Of a stretch of DNA of 64,000 bases, positions 42,148-49,761 are shown piece by piece. A model generated the notes under the pieces. It ran no database searches, was not told where the DNA came from, and saw only the letters and a list, made by a program, of their open reading frames with translations. This DNA is from Acetivibrio alkalicellulosi. GTDB taxonomy: Bacteria; Bacillota; Clostridia; Acetivibrionales; Acetivibrionaceae. The position numbers were made by a program, and so were the translations under genes. The first letter of the stretch is position 1. The number at the start of each line of letters is the position of its first letter. The stretch is from NCBI GenBank assembly GCA_008125075.1, contig VLTH01000002.1:831688-895687 (forward strand), in the 5' to 3' direction.

Positions 42148-42240
42148 TAGGAAGTCCAGGAAGGAATTACTTCGTGGTGGACCGATACGTGAAAACGTGT
42201 ACAGGTGCGAATCCTGATCCGTCTCCTTCAGACTTTCTCC
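42148..42240 (+). ncRNA. Second tRNA-like structured RNA upstream of rsr
   Basis: AGGAAGTC (42149-42156) can pair with GACTTTCTCCT (42230-42240) with a small bulge. Inside, GTCCA-G-GAAG (42154-42163) pairs with CTTC...TGGAC (42070-series mates at 42170-42182), ACGT-GAAA-ACGT forms a GNRA hairpin at about 42187-42198, and CAGG-TGCGAAT-CCTG (42202-42216) is a T-arm look-alike with a 7-base loop. Pairing alternatives overlap, so the exact fold is uncertain. It may be a second Y RNA or the rest of the first transcript. Confidence 0.5.
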
Positions 42241-42273
42241 TGAGTAAAAATTTTATATGAAGGGAAAATGGCA

Positions 42274-43737
42274 ATGGCAAAATTTAACTTAGCAAGATTA
42301 AAAACAAATAAAACAATAAATAAAGAGAGCGCAATTGCCTACACAATGAATGATAAGGAAAAGCTTGTAACGCAAGTATTAACAAGTCTTTTTAATGAAA
42401 ATAAATTTTATGGTGATAACTCCAAGGATATATTGAAAACTATAAGAAATGTCATTAAGAGTGATGCAGGCTTTATTGCAAACTTGTGTATTTTTGTAAG
42501 GAATGAGATGCATTTAAGGACAATCTCACATGTTTTAGTATCAGAACTTGCAAAAAGTTCAGAAGGTAAGAATTTTGTGAGAAAGGTCTTAAATAAGATA
42601 GTTGAACGTCCAGATGATATGACAGAAGTACTTGCTTATTACATAAATACATATGGCAAACCTATTCCAAACTCCATAAAGAAAGGATTGGCGGATAGTT
42701 TTGGTAAATTTGATGAATACCAATTAGCTAAATACAACAGAGATAATGAGGTAAAATTAAGGGATATACTTTGTTTGGTTCACCCTAAGGCAAAGGATGA
42801 AATGCAGAATGACCTATGGAAAAGGCTTTTGGAGGATAATCTTGAAACACCTGTTACTTGGGAAACCGAACTTTCATCAAAAGGTAATAACAAAGAGACT
42901 TGGGAGAAATTGATTGATGAAAACAAGCTGGGTTATATGGCATTGATGAGAAACCTGCGTAACATTATAAAATCAGGAGCTTCCAATTTAAACAAAGTCT
43001 ATTGTTATTTAGCAGATGAGAGTAGGGTGCGTAAAAACAAGCAATTGCCTTTTAGGTATTACAGTGCATATAAAGTGATAAAAAATGAAGGTATCGGAAC
43101 ATCAAAGATATTTGATGCTTTAGAAATAGCTATTAAAGCATCGACTAAAAACATCAATAGATTGGGAGGTAAAACATTAATCGCAGCAGATGTTTCAGGC
43201 TCTATGAACTCGAGAATAAGTGCTAAAAGTGATATGACATGTGCTGAAGTTGCTGTTTTGATGTTGTCGATTGCAAATTATATATGCAAGGAAACGATTA
43301 CAACTACTTTTGACAATAATTTGTATTTGTGTAACTTGTCCACTCTGAATGGTATAATTGCCAATGCCATCAGCATTAAAGTAAATGGCGGAGGAACCGA
43401 TATTACCTTGCCTATACGTCACTTGCTGAATAATAAAATATTCGTTGATAGGATAATTTTATTATCTGATAATGAAATTAATAGGGCTTATACATATAGC
43501 ATAGGATACGGTGGACCTAAGACATGTCAGGCTCTGGTGGAAGAATACAAGAAAAAAGTAAATCCTGATGTATGGGTTCATGCGATAGATATGCAAGGAT
43601 ACGGTACTCAGCAGTTTATAGGTAAAAATGTAAATGTTTTGGCAGGTTGGAATGAAAAAATATTTGAATTTATTTCTGCCTCTGAACAAGGTGTTAATAA
43701 TTTAACAAGTAAAATCAGTGGATACTATTTTAAATAG
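42274..43737 (+). CDS. rsr: Ro60 ortholog (TROVE-domain RNA-binding protein Rsr)
   Basis: The 487-residue protein is a bacterial Ro: an N-terminal TROVE HEAT-repeat ring (VLTSLFNENKFYG, FIANLCIFVRNEMHLRTISHVLVSEL, LKTIRNVIKSDAG) and a C-terminal von Willebrand A-like domain with a complete MIDAS: DVSGSMNSR at residues 306-314, the threonine in GGGTDITLP, and LLSDNE. Ro rings bind misfolded RNA ends in the hole and Y RNA on the outside, and in bacteria Rsr works with PNPase in RNA decay and rRNA maturation. ATG 42274 is nine bases after AAGGG; ATG 42268 is also in frame. The gene directly follows the tRNA-mimic RNAs. Confidence 0.93.
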   Translation: MAKFNLARLKTNKTINKESAIAYTMNDKEKLVTQVLTSLFNENKFYGDNSKDILKTIRNVIKSDAGFIANLCIFVRNEMHLRTISHVLVSELAKSSEGKNFVRKVLNKIVERPDDMTEVLAYYINTYGKPIPNSIKKGLADSFGKFDEYQLAKYNRDNEVKLRDILCLVHPKAKDEMQNDLWKRLLEDNLETPVTWETELSSKGNNKETWEKLIDENKLGYMALMRNLRNIIKSGASNLNKVYCYLADESRVRKNKQLPFRYYSAYKVIKNEGIGTSKIFDALEIAIKASTKNINRLGGKTLIAADVSGSMNSRISAKSDMTCAEVAVLMLSIANYICKETITTTFDNNLYLCNLSTLNGIIANAISIKVNGGGTDITLPIRHLLNNKIFVDRIILLSDNEINRAYTYSIGYGGPKTCQALVEEYKKKVNPDVWVHAIDMQGYGTQQFIGKNVNVLAGWNEKIFEFISASEQGVNNLTSKISGYYFK

Positions 43738-43863
43738 TAGTACTAACAATTTCTTATACACCCTATTCCCAAAGATTTTTTCTCTATGTGGCTCAACATA
43801 CTTTAGAAAATTATATGGTTGTAAACCAACTAACAGATAATTTATGCTTAGTTATAATTTATA

Positions 43864-44085
43864 ATGATGAACTATTACGAACGCATTCACAAACCCATTG
43901 ATTATATTGAAAGAGAGCTTAATGGCAATATTGAAATATAAAAGGTAGCACAGGAAGCATATATGTCTTGTTCAAGTTATTATCGGATTTTCTTTGCTTT
44001 ATTAACAGGCTATGGGGTTAAGGAATATATACGTCAAAGGAGAAAAAGCATTGCGGCTAAGGAGATTAAGAAGACCATGTATTGA
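43864..44085 (+). pseudogene. AraC-family regulator N-terminal DNA-binding fragment
   Basis: The frame reads MMNYYERIHKPIDYIERELNGNIEI, a TAA at 43939, then KVAQEAYMSCSSYYRIFFALLTGYGVKEYIRQRRKS. This is the first part of an AraC helix-turn-helix domain (IDYIExxL, ...VAxxAxMSxxxFxRxFxxxxGxxxxxYIRxRR) of the type with a C-terminal effector domain. It has an internal stop and ends soon after the first HTH, so it is a remnant. Confidence 0.75.
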
Positions 44086-44123
44086 CTTTGTTGTTGCAAT
44101 AAAATTACAGTTTAAAATATTCC

Positions 44124-44153
44124 TTGACAGGTCAAGTCTGCCTGTGTTATGAT
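44124..44153 (+). promoter_or_regulatory. Promoter of HW-peptide unit 2
   Basis: TTGACA at 44124-44129 and TATGAT at 44148-44153 are 18 bases apart; the predicted leader to the ATG is about 80 bases. Confidence 0.6.
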
Positions 44154-44235
44154 TTAATCACTGTGCCTAAAAAAATGTTGTTGTTAAAACATCAGGTATA
44201 GAGATTTATTTTTACAATAGGAAAGGAGAATTACA

Positions 44236-44361
44236 ATGTATCATCTGAGAAGTTATTATTTCGAACAAAATAATATTGCCATTAAATTATCAGGGAAACC
44301 AGGTATAGATTTGTGCATACATTGGCTTAATTCTCTTTATATAAAGTGTAGAAATAAATGA
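44236..44361 (+). CDS. HW-motif small peptide, unit 2 (41 residues)
   Basis: The short gene starts MYHLRSYYFEQNNI after GAAAGGAG and contains GIDLCIHWLNSLYIKC, matching units 1 and 3. The start MY, the EQ(N/I)NI part and the HW core are shared with unit 3 (MYLFRNNWLEQINIEI), so coding at this size is supported by homology between copies. It has its own promoter and hairpin. Its role is unknown; a leader peptide or a small stress peptide are both possible. Confidence 0.65.
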   Translation: MYHLRSYYFEQNNIAIKLSGKPGIDLCIHWLNSLYIKCRNK

Positions 44362-44392
44362 GCATGATTAAACTTTTTACACAGTTTATAAG

Positions 44393-44432
44393 AGCGGTTA
44401 AGTCATAGATATAAAGACTTAACCGCTTTATT
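44393..44432 (+). terminator. Conserved hairpin of HW-peptide unit 2
   Basis: AGCGGTTAAGTC at 44393-44404 pairs perfectly with GACTTAACCGCT at 44416-44427, followed by TTATTTTTG. Compared with units 1 and 3 a T-A pair is replaced by C-G and a G-T pair by G-C, so pairing is conserved. Confidence 0.85.
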
Positions 44433-44564
44433 TTTGCTTTTTTACTCGATGTGCAAGGAAGACTACATCCATTTTATGTGGGTGAGATTTTTTCTCATGA
44501 GTGTCTAATTAATAATTGCATATAAAAACGGGATATTACAATCAAATAACATTAATGAAAATAG

Positions 44565-44593
44565 TTGACAAAGATATTAATATATAGTAATAT
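44565..44593 (+). promoter_or_regulatory. Promoter of HW-peptide unit 3
   Basis: TTGACA at 44565-44570 and TAATAT at 44588-44593 are 17 bases apart. The leader to the ATG is about 95 bases. Confidence 0.55.
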
Positions 44594-44695
44594 ACATAAC
44601 AGTATACTTAATAAAGTGATGCTATATAGATCACTAGACAAATTGAAAAAAGCACATTGATTAAATTACTAATAAAAGATGAAGGAGGATTATCA

Positions 44696-44884
44696 ATGTA
44701 TTTATTTAGAAATAATTGGCTGGAACAAATTAATATAGAGATTGATTTTTTACATAAACCAAGTATAGATTTATGCATACATTGGATTGATCCTCTATTA
44801 CATAAATGCGATAAACGATTGTATCAGGACCTATGGTCAGCAGTAAAGCAAAGTCAAAGGTCTAGCCCAGGGAAGGTTTTATAA
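44696..44884 (+). CDS. HW-motif small peptide, unit 3 (62 residues)
   Basis: The gene starts MYLFRNNWLEQINIEIDFLHK with GAAGGAGG upstream and has SIDLCIHWIDPLLHKC, the best match to unit 2. The tail (DKRLYQDLWSAVKQSQRS) is not in unit 2. It ends 28 bases before its own hairpin and 100 bases before the YkuK-like gene, so it could act as a leader peptide for it. No known family is recognised. Confidence 0.65.
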   Translation: MYLFRNNWLEQINIEIDFLHKPSIDLCIHWIDPLLHKCDKRLYQDLWSAVKQSQRSSPGKVL

Positions 44885-44911
44885 AGGGTTTACAACAAAA
44901 AGCATTTACAA

Positions 44912-44960
44912 AAAGAGAGTGGTTAAGTCCAATATTAAGGATTAAACCACTCTCTTTATT
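44912..44960 (+). terminator. Conserved hairpin of HW-peptide unit 3
   Basis: AAAGAGAGTGGTT at 44912-44924 pairs perfectly with AACCACTCTCTTT at 44945-44957, then TATTTTATT. It shares GTGGTTAAGTC with unit 1. It lies 25 bases before the YkuK-like gene, in the position of an attenuator. Confidence 0.85.
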
Positions 44961-44984
44961 TTATTATACAAGGTTGGTGAGGAA

Positions 44985-45518
44985 ATGAGATTCTTTAATT
45001 CAATGCAAAAAAATATGAGTTTTACAGATGTGGTGGCAAGTATTAAATACTTCATTAAAGCAAGCCCAGATAGTAAGTATAGGTTAGCAGTTGGAACTGA
45101 TTCACAAGTAAAAGGAAGATATACATGTTTTGCAACTGGAATTCATATACACAGGGTTGGCAAGGGAGCATGGTGCTGTGTTAGCAAAATGGTAGAAAAC
45201 AAGAGGTACCAAAACCTTAAAGAAAAGATATCAAAGGAAACTTCCATAACATATGAAATTGCATACATGCTAAATGAACAGTTAGTGGAAGCTCTATGTG
45301 ATTTAATTATAAAGAATAAAAACTTTGATTGTAAACTTGAAGCCCATATAGATGTGGGTACTAGAGGAGAAACTAGAAAACTTATTAGAGAAATGGTGGG
45401 CTATTTTGAAGGTATGGGTATTGATGCAAAAATAAAACCTGATTCATTTGTGGCAAGTAGTTATGCCAATAGATATAGCAAAAATATTTCAATGGCTTTC
45501 AATACAAAAGCAATCTAA
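44985..45518 (+). CDS. YkuK family RNase H-like protein (DUF458)
   Basis: The 177-residue protein is a YkuK/DUF458 member, an RNase H-like fold. It starts FNSMQKNMSFTDVVASIKYFIKASPDSKYRLAVGTDSQ, where GTDSQ carries the first acidic active-site residue; EAHIDVGTRGETRKLIREMVGYFEGMG and DSFVASSYANRYSK give the others. Function is unproven; homologues are seen with RNA-repair genes. TTGGTGAGGA precedes the ATG. It is downstream of HW-peptide unit 3 and its hairpin. Confidence 0.85.
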   Translation: MRFFNSMQKNMSFTDVVASIKYFIKASPDSKYRLAVGTDSQVKGRYTCFATGIHIHRVGKGAWCCVSKMVENKRYQNLKEKISKETSITYEIAYMLNEQLVEALCDLIIKNKNFDCKLEAHIDVGTRGETRKLIREMVGYFEGMGIDAKIKPDSFVASSYANRYSKNISMAFNTKAI

Positions 45519-45599
45519 CCATTGAAGAGATTCTCTAAAGGGTAATTAAATATCAAGGAATAATTATAATTTTCTAAGAATTATTAAAATTAGGATTGC

Positions 45600-45700
45600 C
45601 TAAAATATAACTTCTGCTACTATTTCACTACAGAAATTATTAGAAGTTCTAGAACAAAGTGAAAGACTTAAAAGCCCCATAAAAAGTGGAAGTAATATTT
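45600..45700 (+). repeat. Dispersed inverted-repeat element (family C), copy 2
   Basis: The block AAAATATAACTTCTGCTACTATTTCACTACAG through AAAAGCCCCATAAAAAGTGGAAGTAA (given here only by its ends) matches 16750-16836 at both ends with a divergent middle. It lies just upstream of a small gene. Confidence 0.45.
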
Positions 45701-45732
45701 AAACTAATCCTTAGCTGAAAGGATGATATTCT

Positions 45733-45969
45733 ATGTTGATTTTGAAGGTAACGCCTGTACGCAATGTGTTAATAGGTAAGCGTTGCTTCAAGAGTGAAAG
45801 ACCAGATATGTTTTTCAACAAGGTTATAGGTGAAAATTCAAGGATAGATGTATATGATGTTTCTGATAGGAAGCAGAAGATGCTTGCAATAACTGAAATA
45901 AATAAAAGAAATCACCGAATGATTATAAATAATAAAAAGTATTTTATATGTTCAATTAATTCTGGATGA
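45733..45969 (+). CDS. Small hypothetical protein
   Basis: A 78-residue basic protein starts MLILKVTPVRNVLIGKRCFKSERPDMFF with GAAAGGATGA upstream of the ATG. Its last part (MLAITEINKRNHRMIINNKKYFICSINSG) looks like a small beta-rich domain. I recognise no family. It lies at the end of the RNA-processing island and may be a remnant; its codon use is normal for the region. Confidence 0.45.
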   Translation: MLILKVTPVRNVLIGKRCFKSERPDMFFNKVIGENSRIDVYDVSDRKQKMLAITEINKRNHRMIINNKKYFICSINSG

Positions 45970-46083
45970 TTAGGGTGGTAGTGACAAAAGGGCTGATGCA
46001 GCTTGGATGTCCTTACTTTTATAGATATAATTATCCCTCTGTAGCTTTAGAAGGGAAGAGCGCCGAAAAATGTTTGTCTTAAC

Positions 46084-46234
46084 CGGGTCGCAGAGCAAGG
46101 GTTCCAGAAGCACCGAAAGGGAATTATACCCGAAACAGGTGAAATTCCTGTTTGCTGAAATGCGTAGGGAAGCGCGTTATCCCTGGCTCATGCTTAGGAA
46201 ACGAGTGCGGGTTCGAATCCCGCCAGGGGGACCA
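46084..46234 (+). ncRNA. Structured RNA candidate ending in a tRNA 3' half with CCA
   Basis: GCGGG-TTCGAAT-CCCGC (46207-46223) is a perfect 5-bp T arm, followed by seven bases CAGGGGG, a discriminator A and CCA (46231-46234), exactly as in a tRNA 3' end. No matching 5' half CCCCCTG is found; upstream lie a CGGGT/ACCCG stem (46084-46132), a 7-bp hairpin AAACAGG/CCTGTTT with a 7-base loop (46133-46153), AGGGA/TCCCT, and CTC/GAG next to the T arm. It could be a further tRNA mimic, a decayed long-variable-arm tRNA (Ser/Leu type), or an attachment-site remnant. Confidence 0.5.
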
Positions 46235-46272
46235 AAAATGTTATTGTCTAAGGTTCTTAAGGGGGAAAGAGA

Positions 46273-46333
46273 CCGCCGCGAAGTCTCCTACCTACCTGAC
46301 ATCGCTTCAAAGGATTACCTATGGCTATGGCGG
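46273..46333 (+). repeat. GC-rich 60-bp element, copy B
   Basis: The sequence matches 2061-2120 with cores GTCTCCTACCTACCTG and TTACCTATGGCTATG. The outer CCGCC and GGCGG can pair. It starts 38 bases after the tRNA-like CCA end. Copy A has no tRNA-like sequence next to it. Confidence 0.6.
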
Positions 46334-46646
46334 AGTTGGAGCGTAAGACTTTAGAGTTTTAAAATAAAGATTAATTATAAAACTGTTCAAATAAAATTGA
46401 AACTATATCAGAATATTTATATAATATTGATATAATAAATTTGGGGCGAGCACCGCTTATAAGTATTTCTTTTGGGGCCGGCTCAAGAACGTCAGATACC
46501 AGGACACGGGTCAGCCTTTTTGGTCTTTAGTTAATGCTGTTACTATTAAAAAAAGGTATAAAGTTTATATAAATAGAGAAGAAATGCTCTGTGGGTTTTT
46601 TTATGTTTTATAAATTGGATAAATAATTTGAAAAGGAAGTGGATAA
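46334..46646. other. Intergenic region with GC-rich patch
   Basis: No gene is seen. Bases 46441-46530 are GC-rich (CGAGCACCGC, GGGGCCGGCTC, CAGGACACGGG) and unlike the flanks; they may belong with the GC-rich scraps at 2.7 kb and 40.8 kb. The end is the AT-rich leader of the lipoprotein gene. Confidence 0.4.
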
Positions 46647-47411
46647 ATGATAAAAAGGAAAAAGGTTGTATTTGTTTTTATGATTTTGAGCATAGTTTTG
46701 AATTTGTTTGCTTGTATAGAACAAAAAGAAGATTTAGATTATAAGGCACGTTCTTTTATTAATAAATATAATCTCAATATTGAAGAAAAGTTAGATAGAG
46801 AAAAAATAATTCTAGAAGAGGGGCTATTATTTGAACTATTCTGTAACGCTTCAAATAAAATTGGTTTAGATTTGAATGAATATAAAAATAAAGAGGTTAA
46901 TGTTTATAAGTACAGGTTAAAGGAAGAGTCGTTACATGAAAGAAGTAGATTAATTGTTGCAAATATATTATTTAATAGTCAAGAAGAGATAGTAGGAGCA
47001 TTTTTGCATACAGGAATTATGCCCGGAGTTGTTTCATTAAAGGAAAGGAGTATAATAAAGCCTGAAAGTCTTAATCCAGAAAAGTTAAATTTTGAAGGTG
47101 TAAATGAAATTGAGATATTAGGACCAAGGGAAGATACATCGATAGATATGTGGCCTAAAAAACAATTATTAGATTCAAAAGATGTAGAAAATTTTATTTC
47201 TATTTTAAATGATGCCGTAACGTATAATGAATTTCTCATAAGTAATAAAGATATGGAAAGCAAAAAATATATTATAATGTTAAGCTATCAAGAAGGTTCA
47301 AGGGTAGGCATAAATTATTATTTGGGTAGCAATAAGTTTACTTTGAATACTTTTAATGATTGGTATTACATGGTGAATGATGATCTAGAAAAATATATTA
47401 CTTGTAAGTAA
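46647..47411 (+). CDS. Putative lipoprotein
   Basis: The 254-residue protein has a basic N-terminus and a hydrophobic stretch ending in a lipobox (KKVVFVFMILSIVLNLFAC, cleavage before the cysteine), so it should be lipid-anchored outside the membrane. The mature part starts with DYKARSFINKYNLNIEEK and is mixed alpha/beta without a clear domain; the opening loosely resembles DUF4830 proteins. GAAAAGGAAG precedes the ATG. Function is unknown; it is a single gene in an accessory region. Confidence 0.7.
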   Translation: MIKRKKVVFVFMILSIVLNLFACIEQKEDLDYKARSFINKYNLNIEEKLDREKIILEEGLLFELFCNASNKIGLDLNEYKNKEVNVYKYRLKEESLHERSRLIVANILFNSQEEIVGAFLHTGIMPGVVSLKERSIIKPESLNPEKLNFEGVNEIEILGPREDTSIDMWPKKQLLDSKDVENFISILNDAVTYNEFLISNKDMESKKYIIMLSYQEGSRVGINYYLGSNKFTLNTFNDWYYMVNDDLEKYITCK

Positions 47412-47610
47412 AAATAGGGTCATTGTTTAGGTCTGATAGGTAAACGCCACTATTATTACAAGTGGTCAGTTAAGTAGCAAATGAAGAAAGGAAAATGAAG
47501 AATGCAGAGCCACATCGTCAAAGTTAACTTAAATATTATAGTTCTAAATTGAAGATTTTTATAGTAAAAAATATAATTGGCATCAATAAAATTTAAAGGA
47601 GCCCCGTATA

Positions 47611-48318
47611 GTGAATAAGCTAAGTATAATTTCTAGGGTACAAAAGCAACTAGCAATTGAGTGGAAATGTGATTTTAATGCTTTTTTGGAAGATGAAAAC
47701 GTTTTTATTATGTCTGAAAATGATTTCTTTGAGATTGTTACATTTGGTAAAAATGCAGTATTTAAAGCACATCCATCTATTTATAACTGGTGTAAAGAGT
47801 CTTTTTCTGTAACATCAGCAAAAGATATAATGGATGGAGATAACTTATACGCTATTGAAACTAAACTGAGAGAATATGGGAAAAAGCTTGCTGGTGAACA
47901 CATACGATATTTATATTTAAATATGAATGCAGCAGTTCGTAAACCTGTTAATTTCCAATATAGGCTTTTTGATAAAGATAATATCAAAAATTTATATATT
48001 AACAAAGGTTTTAGTAATGCATTGAACTACGAGAATGATGTTATTGCATTAGGAGCATATGAAGGAAATCAACTTATTGCTTTAGCTGGAGCAGATGACA
48101 TTATGTCAAGTTTACTCCAAATAGGAATAGATACCTTACCTCAATACCGTAATAGAGGACTTGGTTGCTATCTAGTAAAAACTTTAGCTGATGAAATTGT
48201 AAGACGTGGTTTGATACCATACTATACAACATGGAGCTCCAATATTGCATCAACGATAGTTGCTATTAAAGCAGGTTTTTTACCTATGTGGGTTGGATAT
48301 TTTGCTATTGATGTATAG
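47611..48318 (+). CDS. GNAT family acetyltransferase
   Basis: The 235-residue protein has an N-terminal helical part of about 110 residues and a C-terminal GNAT domain. VIALGAYEGNQLIALAGADD, QIGIDTLPQYRNRGLGCYLVKTLADEI (acetyl-CoA motif RNRGLG) and TWSSNIASTIVAIKAGF are the GNAT strands. This two-part build is like the FR47/GNAT_acetyltran proteins of Firmicutes. AAGGAG lies 8 bases before the GTG at 47611. The substrate is unknown. Confidence 0.85.
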   Translation: MNKLSIISRVQKQLAIEWKCDFNAFLEDENVFIMSENDFFEIVTFGKNAVFKAHPSIYNWCKESFSVTSAKDIMDGDNLYAIETKLREYGKKLAGEHIRYLYLNMNAAVRKPVNFQYRLFDKDNIKNLYINKGFSNALNYENDVIALGAYEGNQLIALAGADDIMSSLLQIGIDTLPQYRNRGLGCYLVKTLADEIVRRGLIPYYTTWSSNIASTIVAIKAGFLPMWVGYFAIDV

Positions 48319-48506
48319 TCGAAAGTTCTAATACTTCAGCTAGTAACAATTATAAAAGGAGACTAATATAATTAAAAAGTCTGTGTTAATATTCCCAGCT
48401 AGCAAATAGTTTCAAGTAAGATTACTTCTATCCTTATGAAGATATTTTGATAACTGATCTGTACGACTTCAAAGTTTAACAGTCCATACAGAAGTTCAAA
48501 AATCTC

Positions 48507-48848
48507 TTGGCCAAACATTGGAACATCTCGTTTAATAGCTCTTTCCTTAACTATTACATATCCAGAATATGCTTGCACAAAGTAGCAGTAAATGTTTTAA
48601 TAGGAAATATAGAAGAAAGAGTAATGCAACTTGAAGGATTTCCTTTTTCGTGTAATAATGTATCAGATGAAGTTTTAAAGACTAAGGGATATCGAAAACT
48701 AATTGCAGGTAATTATCTTGTTTTCTATATTTTAGATGAGAAAAACGAAAAGGTTGTTATAGTTAGTAATTTGATAGAGCACAAAATTATAACAAAATCC
48801 TTTAAAAAGGGGTTAACGGTCACGGCTTCCTTGCATATTAATGTTTAG
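48507..48848 (+). pseudogene. RelE/ParE-type toxin remnant
   Basis: The middle of this frame, LEGFPFSCNNVSDEVLKTKGYRKLIAGNYLVFYILDEKNEKVVIV, matches the second half of RelE/ParE toxins (GYRKLxxxNYLVFYxxDExxxxVxIxRVxxxxR). The N-terminal part is not toxin-like and has no ribosome binding site, and the usual C-terminal RVLYGRR is replaced by SNLIEHKII, so the gene is damaged at both ends. No intact antitoxin is beside it. Confidence 0.65.
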
Positions 48849-48998
48849 ATTATGATTATATTTGAGGAGCCTAGTGAGTTGATTTCGCATGTTGGGATCT
48901 GTGTGGGGGAGGTTAGGTAACTGTCAGTTCTACCGTGTCTGTGAAATGTTGCAAATATATGAGAAGGGCGTTGAGAGTTTTTTTAATGGAGGGATTAG

Positions 48999-49742
48999 AT
49001 GAAAAGATTATTTAAAATTAAGTTTATTTTATTCTTATTTCTGTTTTTAGTATTGGTTATTCATTTTTTACCGATGCTCTTTTTAAAGACACCAAAAATG
49101 ATATTTAAAGAGTCCGATAACTTTATTTTTTATTATGAAAAACAAGATGAAAAAGCAATCCATGATATAGAAAAAATACTTGAGAATAATATAAATAGAA
49201 TAAACGAAAAACTTGAATTTGAAGATGAGAAAAAGACAAATGTATACGTATATCCTAACCAAAAAAAGATGCAAATCAGAAAATATGGATACTTTACTAT
49301 ATTGCTTAATTTAGAATGGTATATTGGAGATAATATAAGAGACAAAATACTTTTGGTTTCACCATCTAATTCTGGGAAAACACATAGTTATGATAGTATA
49401 ATAGAGGCAGCTCCACATGAATATGTTCATACTGTAGTATATAGAATAAATCCGAAGACACCTTTATGGATTAATGAAGGGGTCGCATTGTTTTTAACAA
49501 ATGGCACTTATAACGATTTAACTGGCTATAGAATTCCAACCTTTAAAGATACTCAATCTAATTCTCCATTGGTTTTTGCAAGGTCAAATGGATATGATTT
49601 TGCTCATTTATATATACAATATATTGAAGATGAATATGGTTTTCATAAAGTAAATGAGCTTATACGATTTGGAGGTGATGTTAATAAGGTATTTGAAAAG
49701 TCAGCAGTTGATATATATGATGAATGGATTAAAACATTGTAG
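48999..49742 (+). CDS. Membrane-anchored MA-clan metallopeptidase-like protein
   Basis: The 247-residue protein has an N-terminal membrane segment (residues about 7-28) and an extracytoplasmic zinc-peptidase-like domain. The HExxH motif is HEYVH at residues 140-144 and the third ligand is the glutamate in PLWINEGVALFLTNG, as in the peptidase MA family of gluzincins. It should face outside. The target is unknown. GGAGGG lies before the ATG. The next gene starts 20 bases after its stop, so the two may be co-transcribed. Confidence 0.8.
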   Translation: MKRLFKIKFILFLFLFLVLVIHFLPMLFLKTPKMIFKESDNFIFYYEKQDEKAIHDIEKILENNINRINEKLEFEDEKKTNVYVYPNQKKMQIRKYGYFTILLNLEWYIGDNIRDKILLVSPSNSGKTHSYDSIIEAAPHEYVHTVVYRINPKTPLWINEGVALFLTNGTYNDLTGYRIPTFKDTQSNSPLVFARSNGYDFAHLYIQYIEDEYGFHKVNELIRFGGDVNKVFEKSAVDIYDEWIKTL

Positions 49743-49761
49743 AACAGAAAAGGAGAGGTCA

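Noticed and set aside
39726-44960. Possible CRISPR or integron array from the repeated hairpins
   Set aside because: Units are hundreds of bases or more apart, each tied to a promoter and ORF; there are no regular repeats or integrase.
46084-46234. Possible tmRNA 3' end
   Set aside because: The T arm and CCA fit, but the acceptor does not match the tmRNA sequence and no tag-peptide region or 5' partner was found.
46070-46354. Open frames over the tRNA-like region at 46.1-46.35 kb
   Set aside because: No ribosome binding site; the DNA looks structured as RNA, and the frames share peptides with 1954-2187 only because the DNA is repeated.
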